From Xestospongia bergquistia (Eukaryota; Porifera; Demospongiae; Haplosclerida; Petrosiidae): 64,000 nt of DNA. Position 1 is the stretch's first letter; every line of letters starts with the position of its first letter. The notes under the pieces are model-generated. The model was given only the letters and a program-made list of their open reading frames with translations, ran no database searches and was not told where the DNA came from. The stretch spans positions 14,834,501 to 14,898,500 of the forward strand of contig OZ014411.1 in assembly GCA_963965975.1 (NCBI GenBank). Direction: 5' to 3'. Position numbers and translations under genes: made by a program. Shown here one piece after another: positions 22,229-34,000 of the stretch.

Positions 22229-22711
22229 TACTGTAAGTGTATAAATTTTGTGGGGGATTTAATTTCGCTGTATTCATGGGTTGTTGTTTTATCACGAAAT
22301 TTAACTTTATTCCACCCACGCATAATCATGTGATCTCAATAACAGCATGTAAACACGTGGATTTCAAGAATAGTGTTGTGGTGTTGTCCTTGATAATGGC
22401 CACTGCTAAAGGATCATGTCAGTTACTTCTTTCTCTTTTACACTGAAGTACTTCTCCGTCAACTGCCTCCTAGATTTTCTTGTATATATGGTACCCTCTC
22501 ACCATGGATTCATAGGAATACCTAGCCATACTTCGCGAAAATCACTCTTGTGTTCACAACGCGTGTCTGATACCACATCCATCAATTAATACCTCACATC
22601 CACTAAATACGAAGTAAATACCCACAAAATTTAAATAATAAAGCAAAATAAAGCACGAAAATTTAAACCCTTGAAATTTTGAAATTTTTGAAATTTTGTA
22701 CCCTTACAGTA
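22229..22711. mobile_element. MITE with about 21-bp terminal inverted repeats
   Basis: The left end TACTGTAAGTGTATAAATTT and the reverse complement of the right end TACTGTAAGGGTACAAAATT match at most positions. Internal sequence carries AAATTT/CCCACAAAATTT words in inverted arrangement. There is no transposase. TA at both borders suggests a TA target site (Tc1/mariner-like or similar). Confidence 0.7.
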
Positions 22712-22949
22712 TTTATCATGTTATCCTACAGCTACTAATAGGTGACAGATTTGACACATTATAGGTATCAAATTATTTCAGATATCATTAGCAATATGGC
22801 ATATACTACATCAAGGATAGGTACAGTAAATCTCCAGGATACCTCAGGTTTAACTATCCTGTTCATTTCCAATAAGCCAAATTTCAGGGATAGTTAACTT
22901 TTTGTCTAGTGATAAACCACTTAGCTTCTTTTCCCCACATACTATCAAC

Positions 22950-23395
22950 AGAATAGCACAAAGGGTAAATTGTGCTCTCTGCTCCTGGCATGCTGCTACA
23001 TACTTCCTTCTTTTCTCCGACTCAGCATAATTTAAGACTTAACTTGGTGAACGATGACGGTAGGATTGAGCGTCGGTGTCAACCACTCTAACATCCATCA
23101 ATGCCTCAACCTGAGGTAACCTAGTAATCAGAACTGCCTAGTCGTCTGAGGAATCATCCTTTCTAACAATTGGTTCAATTCTAATTTGGTTCCAAACTAA
23201 CGAAGACACATTAGCAATTGCATCTCTGATTTTGTTATGATGTCATTGTGACTAGATCACCTTTCTTACAGTAGAGAGCATGTGATAAGTCAAAGTTTGA
23301 ACCACAGCCATCACACATATCAGGAATGCACAATAAAAGCTTGTTGTACCTTATGGCTATGCCATCTACAGGTTACAGATCAAACTTATTATTAT
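22950..23395 (-). mobile_element. LINE-like C-terminal domain, copy 4
   Basis: The minus strand reads IPDMCDGCGSNFDLSHALYC, KKGDLVT, SSLVWNQIRIEPIVRKDDSS, and DVRVVDTDAQSYRHRSPS. It is the same C-terminal module as copies 1-3, with the Cys knuckle best preserved here (CDGC...HALYC). It is broken by several frame changes and ends only 45 bases before the acceptor of the last NTHL1 exon. Confidence 0.7.
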
Positions 23396-23439
23396 TAATA
23401 TTATTGTTATTATTATTATTGCCTATTTATTTTTGTTAG

Positions 23440-23563
23440 GTGTGAATGGAGTTCCATTAATTGGTTACTTGTTGGATTTGGACAACAAATATGTCTACCA
23501 GTGAGACCAAGATGTAGTGATTGTCTAAATAAACACATTTGTCCTTCAAGTACAACTAAGTAA
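23440..23563 (+). CDS. NTHL1: NTHL1 terminal exon (iron-sulfur cluster loop)
   Basis: The first base completes the Met codon split at 5421. The exon then reads [40 protein letters not shown] and a TAA stop. The cysteines are spaced C-X6-C-X2-C-X5-C, exactly the [4Fe-4S] cluster of endonuclease III, and [11 protein letters not shown] aligns with [11 protein letters not shown] of human NTHL1. Splice phase agrees with exon 5 across the 18-kb gap, and no rival copy of this exon is seen closer to exon 5. This strongly supports one gene with a very long last intron. Confidence 0.95.
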
Positions 23564-23584
23564 CTGCTCCCACTTACATTTTGC

Positions 23585-23695
23585 AGACATATCAACTGTT
23601 ATAAGTCATTATTTGTTCATATCTGTTATAACTTGTTATTGTTTATATCTGTTATAATTCATTATGTGCTATACATTATTCACCATTTATATCAT
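23585..23695. repeat. Short imperfect tandem repeat after NTHL1
   Basis: About three copies of a 30-32-bp unit containing TATCTGTTATAA(C/T)T and TTATTTGTT(C/T)ATA follow the NTHL1 stop codon, probably within its 3' UTR. Confidence 0.6.
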
Positions 23696-23865
23696 TTCAT
23701 GTAATAATCACAAAATTCACTAATTAATATTATATACTATATGTACTAATTAATATTTGAATTAAAGTAGAAGGATGTTGATTTCTCTTAAGACGTTCTC
23801 CTTACAGCTCTCAAGAAAAGCCAGCTATGATTGATTTCTATTAACCATAGGACCTTAGCATGTAC

Positions 23866-24127
23866 CACTCATCAACCTGGAGGGTCTACCATTAGATCCT
23901 CAAGTTCATCTCTTGAACCAGTTGACGTTATTGTACATACCCAGTTACCTCAACCAATTGGAGTAACTGACTTCATTCTTCATCCATTGTGCATCAAACT
24001 ATTGGGGAGAAAAGTTTATGAAAATATGCTACTGCCGTGGAAGTCTACATTTTTATACTGTAATCATTTTTGTATTATCAACTTTAATATTAATATACAT
24101 ATCAAACATAATAAGATTCATAACTAG
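23866..24127 (+). CDS. Hypothetical exon or ORF fragment downstream of NTHL1
   Basis: After a good acceptor (TTTCTATTAACCATAG) the frame reads RTLACTTHQPGGSTIRSSSS, then VDVIVHTQLPQPIGVTDFIL and LGRKVYENMLLPW before turning hydrophobic and AT-rich. The first 60 codons look protein-like. No family was recognised and no partner exon was found. Confidence 0.25.
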
Positions 24128-25035
24128 CTATCACCAGCTCTCGACCACTCAATTAAATAATTTCACACTTAAGTACAGCGGTGGAACCTTCGATTACTAT
24201 AGTATATTCCGGTAAAAAGCTCTGAGAAGGAACAACGTCTCTTGTCTAAGAGAGTTTGATATTGTTTTAGTTTAGCCGTAGAACGTTTGCTTATATAATC
24301 ATCACACTGATTTGAGTAAGTTATTAAGTAAGTTGTCATCTTGTTTAGTGAAATTTTAGTGTCCATGACTGTTCTCTATCAGTGGTCGGTCTGAGTGATT
24401 GACAACTGTAACATGCGTTCTCCTAATATGTATACTTGTCAGTAGTACTAGTCACTTTATAATGTACCCAACCAATTGATCTTGTAGTCGTGTAAAATGT
24501 AACATAATGCCGACATACGACAGCAACAAGAGCCACATAGAGGACATTGATGTCTTTTAGTGATACATGACACCACAATCAGACTATTGATGTACCAATT
24601 GGTAGTAAATTGTGCCACAAAGTGGCTATTGACATTAACAGATAAACTAATTCCTAATACCTAGATTTTAATTGTTAAATAGTAGCATAACATGTCAGAC
24701 CTAAAAAGAAAGAAATTGAGTTGCATAATAGTAATAACAGTATACATACTGAAATGTATACTATTATTATTGATCATTGACAAATAGCCCAATCCTTGAT
24801 ACCTTGTGTTACTCTGTAAGGTCCATGAATTCATATATTAGCAAGTAAATGAAGTTATCACCTAGTAATTCACATAACATAAAATGTAACACTGTAGGTA
24901 ACCTTATGTTACCCTTTGACCTTGATATAACAATCATTTGTATGACTGCTCTTACTACAAATGATGTAGGTTCTATTTCTTCTGTTTTTCAGTTTTGTAA
25001 GGGAAGCACAGGTGCCTTAAGAAGAAAAAGTGGAT
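24128..25035. other. Intergenic DNA, probable promoter region of the first ankyrin gene
   Basis: No gene recognised. The minus-strand 65-codon frame at 24169-24366 has no supporting context. The putative start codon of the ankyrin gene follows at 25036. Confidence 0.4.
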
Positions 25036-28000
25036 ATGGATCAAGTAAGTACATATACTGTTGTATTAAAATTTACTGTAGGGGCTATTAATTATTTATA
25101 ATAAACACTACCCTTGAATAGTAGCCTCTCCCTCTCAATGAAATAAAGTAAGGGTCATATTCAAGAAAATATTATATTAGATTAGCATTATTGCTTCAAC
25201 CTCCACTAGCCAAAGTGATATAAGGTTAGTTAGTGGTTCTTCTATTTTGTTAATAGAGATTTTCAGAAATAAATATGTTGCTGTATTCGTATAACTAGTC
25301 AGGTGATAATAGCATTGTGGTGCCAATGAAATGATAGTTGTATTTGTTTGGAATCTTTTATGTATATACATGCAAATTGTTACACTCTTAGATGTTAGAG
25401 TGAAAATGTCACTGTGATAATATTAACCAAATCTTAACAATTTCATACTAATTTAGAATGACAGTTTAATTAAAGCTGCTAGTGATGGAGATCTAGAGGA
25501 AGTGATATCAGCTCTTAACAATGGAGCAGATGTGAATTATAGAAATGAAGTTAGTTTTAGTATATTTCAGCTAATTCTTTTAAATGTCAGAAATGCATAT
25601 AGTTTTAAAGTTAGTTAAAATGTCTGCTACATAGCACTGAAAAATGATAACATTTCCTTTTTGGTTGCATTATGATATTACTTCCTTTTCATGTTTAAGC
25701 TACTACTTGTGAACTTTAATTGCATATATTCCATTGTGTGCTCAAGGAAGTGATTACTTTTATAAAATAGCTTCAGAATCAATCAATTAGTTAAAGAATG
25801 TGGTTTGAGTAGGTAGTAAGTACACCTTGCTTTCATCTTTGAATGTTAAATCATATAAGATGAATTGATATTAATATTACAAATATGATTTATAATAGCC
25901 TTATCTTCAGGATCATTGGACAGCTTTACATTGGAGCTCACATAATGGTCATACTGAGATTGTCCAGTCACTTTTACAGCATAAAGCCGATCCTAATATT
26001 TGTAACAAGGTCAGTTTATGACAATTGAGGTATTGTATCAAGTTTTATTGCATGGCAGGCCATCCTATGGTTATTTTTGGCCACATGTCATCTATCAGGC
26101 AATGTCCACTTTCAAATTTCTTTCTATTATTGTTCACTGTTGAAAGAGATAAATTATACACAAGGGCTACTGACTCACACTGCAACTATTGATTTAACAT
26201 CTTACAGCATCACTGCATGCATAACATCATCCACTAACATTCTCCATAACTTTGTCACATTGAGACAGATAGAGTTTGCAAGGCCCCCTCTCCCCAAGCA
26301 ATGACAGTAGTTGTACCTCTAAGAAGTTGAAATGTGAGGGTGCATTGACCCCATCCCTAGCCTTCCACTTACAAAGATGTTGCATCATTAAAGCAAAACT
26401 CACTAATAGATGTCAGTGAGTCCTTACCACCGTAGTTGTGCCATAAATGGGTACTAGCAAGTCCCTATAGGTTCAAGTCATTGATTGGCCTAGCACATGA
26501 GGGTGCCTGCTGTGTATACTTTTTACTTCTAAATACCAAGTCTTGTAAGAAGAATGCATTTATGAATTAGTCAGTGTAAGTGAGTATAAGTGGGATACCA
26601 CCCAAAGTCATAAATATACACACCATGCACTGATTCACACATACTGCAACCAATGAATATATCACATTCAGTATTATAAATGATTGTTATGACTCTACAT
26701 GTTCTTCTTACTTTCCAAACTTTGATTATAACAAACAACTCATGCTTTATTATAACACTTGCAGCTTGAAATCAATCATAAGAGATTTATAATCTTGTTT
26801 CCTAATGATTTTCTTAGATAAACACTGGAGGTCAAAGAGGCTCTAAATTACTATGTCTTGATAATTGTATATAGTATTAATGCTTCAATACACATGTACT
26901 AAGCTTTAATCAATGTACAAAATAATGAATATAATGGGTCTTTCATTTTGTTGTTAAATACTCAATAATGGCATCTGTTCCTTGTACAATTACACTTTTG
27001 TCACTGTTAGTGACGAAAAGCAATTGCCACTTCAATTGGCTCATAACAATGAAGTTTACAATTTATTATATGTACTGTAATATATGAATAAATAATAAAT
27101 TTCATTAGGATCTGTGGACAGCTTTACATTGGGCCTCACAAAACAGTCACTCAGAGATAGTCCAGTTACTCTTACAATCAAATGCAGATCCCAATATTTG
27201 TAACAAGGTCAGTTTATGACTCATAATATATTTTTGTACTACATACTAGTACAGCATACATAAGATATACTAACCAATCTAACCTAGATGAAGACTATTA
27301 TTAATTGCATGTACTTATTTTTAGTGACTAATATAATATTTGCTAAAATTTGAACACCACAAAAACTTATTTCATAAATATCATGTAATAAAATGACCAT
27401 AACATGGAAAAATAAATGAAATTAATACTAATTTTGAATGTCTTAAAATTGGTAAATTTAATAAATACAATTACCTTATAATGATTTATTTTTTAGGATC
27501 AGGAGACAGCTCTACATAGGGCTACAAGTAATGATCACTCTGAGATAGTCCAGGTCCTTTTACAATATCAAACAGATCCCAATATTTCTAACAAGGTCAG
27601 TTTATGACCTTATAATTAAATTTGTCGTCTTGTGTACAGTATATGACAATAACTTTTGCTTAGAAAAAAGAGCTTGTCTTGGTTTTCAGCTTATATTTCT
27701 GTGAAAAATAAGGCTATTACAGACTTATTAAAGTATAGTATTGCATGGCTACAACATGTGTTTAATGTTAAATCAAGCTTTTTTCTTGTTAATAACAAGT
27801 TAAATGCTAAGAACAACTCATAACCATAATACCTACAATAGCTGTATATAGTATGTATGCTTTAAAACATATTAGAGTCTTCAATCCATGGACAAATAGT
27901 GAATTTTGGATGTCTTTTTTCTTGTGTCTTTAAATATTCAATAGATGCATCCACATAGTTTTGTGCTTATGACAACTATAAATCATTCTTTAAATACATT

Positions 28001-31000
28001 TTTCACCTTTAATGATAAAAATTCGTGATTTCAAATTGATTAGTCAATAAAAGTGATATTTAAAAAGTTATTATATAATTATACTAGAATGACTAATAAA
28101 TTTCATTAGGAGCAGTGGACAGCTCTGCATTGTGCCTCAAGTAACAATTACACTGAAATTGTCCAGCTACTATTACAATCAAATGCAGATCCTAATATTT
28201 GTAACAAGGTCAGTGTATGACTCATGATATATCGTTGTATGTACTACATATTATTAAGTCTATGTCATGCTAGTACAAGATATACAAGGTATAATGTGAG
28301 TTAGTGGTATATGATGAAGATGTTATGCTAGACAATGTAATCTACCTTAAACCTACTATTAATTGCATGTACTACTTTAGCAAATTTAGCATATTGTGTG
28401 CTAAAATTTAAATTCGCAAATAAAATGGGCATGACTTGAAAAATGATTAGATATATTACACAATAATTCAAATGTCTTAAAATAAGTAAATGCAATTAAC
28501 ATTTAGTTTAAGATATAATTATCAAGTGCCTTAGCACAAGGCAACTAATCTGAACATTGCAGCAAAATATCACCTTAGTTACTATATAAATTTACATGTA
28601 TATGGTTCGGTAATGCTTAGGAATGTAATAATTGCTTCACTGGATACTATATAACTATAGTAGTATATAAACAAACAATTAATTTCATAGGAGCAGTGGA
28701 CAGCTCTGCATTGTGCATCAGGTAATGGTCACTCTGAGGTAGTTCAGTTACTCCTGCAATATAATGCAAATCCCAATATTTGTAACGAGGTTAGTTTAGT
28801 TTTAGTTTAGTTTAGTTAATTAAATATGTGAACATGTACAGTATACTATATGGTGATAACTTTTGCTTAGACAAAAGACGGTATTGCAAGGCTACAACAT
28901 GTACTTAATGTTAACATCATGCTTTTTCCTGTTAATATTATGTTAAAAGCTAAGAACAGCTCAAAACCACAATACCTATAATAGCTGCATATAGTTTTAT
29001 GCTTTAAAACACATTACAGGTTTCAATCTACGGACAAATAGTGAATTTTGGATGTCTTTCTCGTGTCTTTAAATACTCAATAGATGCGTCTACATAGTTT
29101 TGTGCCCATGACAACTATAAATCATTCTACTAATACACTTTTCATATTTAATGATAAAAAAGCACGATTCCCAATTGATTAGTCAATAAAAGTGAAATTT
29201 AAAATTTATAGTATAATTATACTAGTATGACTAATAAATTTCATTAGGAACAGTGTACACCTCTGCATTATGCCTCAAGTAACAATTATACTGAAATTGT
29301 CCAGTTGCTCTTACAATCAAATGCAGATCCTGATATTTGTAACAAGGTCAGTGTATGATTCATGATATATTGTTGTATGTACTACATATTATTAAGTCTA
29401 CGTCATGCTAGTGCAGCATGTACAAGGTATAACGTCAGTTGGTGGTAGATGATGAATATGTTATACAATCAATGTAATCTACCTTAAGCCTACCATTAAT
29501 TGAATGTACTTATTTTAGTAATTTTACTAAAATTTTACTATTTTAGTAATTTTAGCATAATATGTACTACAATTTTAAGTTTACAAATAAAATGGACATG
29601 ACTTGAATAAAAGACTAAACTTATTGCACAGTATGCACACACATTTAAATGTCTTAAAATAAGTAAATGCAATTAACAGTTTAAGATATGATTGTCAAGT
29701 GCCTTAGCGCAAGAGAACTAATCTGAACAATGCAGCAAAATATCACCTTAGTTACTATATAAATTTACATGTATGTGGTTCAGTAGTGCTTAGGAATGTA
29801 ATAATTGCTTCACTGGAACCCCAAACCCAAAACCACAGATATTTAAGAGCGAGTTTTTAGTTTTGTCCACAGAAATTACACTATTCAGCATTTAGTAATA
29901 GTGAGAAACTTGAAGAAAGTAAAAGAGAGGCAAATTCTATGCAATCAATGGTGTCTAGAGCAGTGTGAGAGTGAACAAAGACTAAGTTGGAAGCTATGTA
30001 TACAGAAATTATGCTACAAATGCTAAAGTTTACTATTATTCTGGCCAGACATATATATCAAAGCCACAATTATCATCATTAAATCTAGCTTATACTGTGG
30101 GAGGCAAGCCTTATATATCTATATATATATGATGATAACTTTTACTTAAACAAAAACCTGTTTTTTCAGTTTAGAACTCGTCCAAAAGATAACGCTTTTA
30201 GGACTTATTAATGTAAAGCATTATGACACTATAACCTGTGCATATCATATTAAGCATTTTTCTGCTAACAACAAGTTAGATAAATGCTTTAGGTTAGACA
30301 ACTTAAAGTCATCATACCTGCATATATAGTCTATGTGCTTCAATGTATCAGCGGCTTCAATCCATGTCAAAATAGTATGTCTTTGTCATCTTTTTATATT
30401 TTTTATATTTAAAGATTCATTTCTGCTCATTACCTGTTTTCACTTTTGACAATAAAAAATGTAATTGCCATTTGATTGGTTCAGTGCAATTTAAAATTTA
30501 TTGTATAACTATAGCAATATATACATAAACAATTAATTTCATTAGGAGCAATGGACAGCTCTGCATTGTGCCTCACGTAATGGTCACTCTGAGGTAGTTC
30601 AGTTACTCCTGCAATATAATGCAAATCCCAATATTTTTAATGAGGTCAGTTTAGGACTCATGACATATTGTTGTATGTACTACAAAGTATTGCCTCTATG
30701 TCTACTAATACAGGGTATTTATTGTATAATTTTAATAATGTAACTAATGGTAATTGTGTGCTATTCACTGCATGTAACCAATAATTATAAATTTTTGTGG
30801 TATCAGTGTACAGCTCTATATGTGGCCACACATAACGGTCACACTGAAATTGTCCAGCTACTCTTGAAATTTAATGCTGATCCCAATATTTGCACTAAGG
30901 TTAGTGTGTATTATGTATGTAATAATTACATTGTATTAAGTTACCTATATGTGATATACAGTTGATGATATTGATGTTGTAGTAGTCACTGTAATATAAT

Positions 31001-34000
31001 AGATTAATTTATCTAGGAACAATGGACAGCTCTATATTTGGCCTCAAATAATGGTAACACTGAGATAGTCCAGTTGCTGTTACAGTATAATGCTGATCCC
31101 AATATTTGTACCAAGGTTAGCTATGTGTGTAATACTATGTATCAGGGTTTCATTTAGAAAAATGGACAAGGGGGGGGGGGCAAAATAATACTTAGAGAAA
31201 ATTTAGGGGGGTGAAGGGACTGCGTGCAAAAGAGTGCCTCTTGGGGGTCTGGAGGCATGCTCCCCAGAAAATGTTTGAATTTTAGACCCTCTGAGATCGT
31301 TTCTGGCACATTTTCAGATCATTTGTGGTTTTCAAATGACATGATGAGATGACCATATTACTGGTGGTGTTAAGACACTTAACACCTATAGACCCTGGTG
31401 CTGAAAGGCACTTAGGAGTAATTTAACACCCATTGACTATTGGGTATACATTCTCCTTGTGTTTAGCCTAAGGTTATCTTATGCTGTATATTCCTTGTGT
31501 TGAGTTTCAGTTCTGTATTCACTACATCCAATTACCCCTTGAAAAAAAGTCTAACCTAATTTCCAAGGGGGGGCAAATGCCCCCCTGCCTCCCCCCCCCC
31601 CCAAATGAAACCCTGTGTATAGTGATTAATAAGGCTATATCATACATGTACATAATTAAATGTTAAATGTACCAGTCAATGTAATCTATAACAATTACTT
31701 TATCTAGGATCAGATGACAGCTCTGTATACAGCCTCATATTATGGTTATGCTGAGATAGTAGAGTCACTGTTACAATACAAAGCAGATCCCAATATTTGT
31801 GAAAAAAAAGTCAGCATGTAATGTATATATATATTGTTGTATGCACTACAGTGTGTTAAGTTTACATCATGCTAATACAATAAGTATTGGTTAACACTGT
31901 TTGAAGTGCTATTTGGAAGTTATAATATATATATGATATAATGTAGACACTCAAATAGCACAGAATGAAGCTAAGTGCTATAGGAACATCAAGATCACAC
32001 CTTAAATGCTGTAATTCTGTAGAGTATCAGATAAAATGTATGAAATAAACAAAGGTGCTCAACAAGACACAAGACAAATAATTGTTTTAATAGCTGGCGA
32101 CTATTGTCAAAGTTGAAAACTTGAACAAAAATCATTTTAATTGTTTTTGTTGATTGTGAAAGGAAGAGCATCTGTTGATTCTTCAACAAGCGTTCTTTCA
32201 TAGCTACTTTTACTTAAACATATTTCCTTGTGCCTTGTACGGATACAGCAATGCAACCATTTGTCAAGTAATAAAAAATAACTTACTGATATAATTTATG
32301 TAAATATTATACTAGTCAATGTAACCTTAATAATTAATGTCTTTAGGATCAAGAAACAGCTATATATTGGGCATCACATAATAGTCACACAGAGATAGTC
32401 CAGTTACTTTTACACTATAATGCTGATCCTAATATTTGTAACAAGGTTAGTGTATGTTGTGTATAGATGTTACTGTATGTACTACATAGTGTTAAGTCTA
32501 TATCATACCTCATTGTGTGAGTTAGTAATATCATTATTCATTAATGTTAATATTGTACTAGTTGATACGACCTATAATATCTTTAGGATATGATGACAGC
32601 TCTACATTGGGCCTCAAATAATGGTTGCACAGAGATAGTACAGCTACTCCTAGAATATAATGCAAATCCTAATATTTGTAATAAGGTTAGTTTACGTGTG
32701 TAATATTGGTATAGTAATAAGCTATATCATACAGGATATGACCTAATTAATATTAAATGTTGTACCAGTCAATTTAACTTATAGTGATTACATTTTCTAG
32801 GATCAGATGACAGCTCTGTATGCAGCCTCATATTATGGTTACACTGAGATAGTCCAGTTACTGTTACAATATAAAGCTTATCCCAATATTTGTACCAAGG
32901 TTAGTTTAATACTATGTATAGTAATAAGCTATATCATACACGTACAGGATATGACATAATTAATGTTAAATGTTAAATGTTGTACCAGTCAATGTAATCT
33001 ATAATAATTACATTAATTATATAGGATCAGATGACTGCTCTGTATACAGCCTCATATCATGGTTATGCTGAGATAGTAGAGTCACTGTTACAATACAAAG
33101 CAGATCCCAATATTTGTGAAAAAAAAGTGAGCATCTAAAGTGTATAGAAATTGTTGTATGCACCACAGTGTATTAAGGTTACATCATACTAGTACAATAA
33201 GTAATAGTTAATGCACTGTTTTAAGTGCTGTTTGGAAATTATAACTTAAAAAGTACAGTTTAGACACTCAAAACAGCACAGAATGAAGCCAAGTGCTATA
33301 TGAACATCAAGATCACACCTTAAGTGGTGTAATTCTGTACAGTAACAGGAAGTGTGTGTGGAATAAACAAAGGTATTTAACAAGCCCAAAGACAAATAAT
33401 TGTTTTAAAACCTGGTGACTATTGTCAAAGTTGAAAATTTGAAGGAAAATCTTTTTACTTGTGTTTTTGAAGATGAAAGGAACGATATTTGTTGACTTTT
33501 TAACAAGTTATCTTTTGTAGCTACTTTTACTTAGAACATATATTTCCTTCATTGCGTGACTGTTTATGCGGTGCTATATGACCTTACATATAAGATACAT
33601 GTGCCTTGTATGGACTATATTGATGCAACCATAAGCCAAGCAATAAAGATAACTTAATGATATAACTGATGTAAATATTATACTAGTCAATGTAACCTTA
33701 ATAATTAATGTCTTTAGGATCAAGAAACAGCTATATATTGCGCCTCACATAATAGTCACACAGAGATAGTCCAGTTACTTTTACAATATAATGCTGATCC
33801 AAATATTTGTAACAAGGTTAGTATGTAGTGCCTATAGACACTGTTGTATGTATTAAATTCTATATCCATCCTTCATAATACGAGTTGGTAATACCATTGA
33901 TGTTAATGTTGCACTAGTCATTGTGACCTATAGCAATTAACTTCTCCAGGATCAGATGACAGTTTTACATTTTGCCTCAAGTAATGGTCACACTGAGATA

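Larger units (their letters stand above)
5422..23439 (+). other. NTHL1 intron 5, 18 kb, filled with mobile-element debris
   Basis: Donor GTAAGT at 5422 follows codons LP plus AT of a split Met codon. Acceptor TTTTGTTAG ends at 23439 and the next base completes the codon. The four other introns are 54 bp to 2.2 kb. Inside lie, mostly on the minus strand, a LINE tail, a Ty3/Gypsy fossil, hAT transposase remnants, several LINE-like C-terminal domains, a MITE, microsatellites and fragments of two unidentified genes. Stretches 5960-6700, 12049-13800, 16760-17190 and 17350-18420 hold nothing I recognise. Confidence 0.85.

Noticed and set aside
5422-23439. NTHL1 truncated after exon 5 (pseudogene)
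   Set aside because: The missing last exon is found downstream in perfect phase with all four cluster cysteines.
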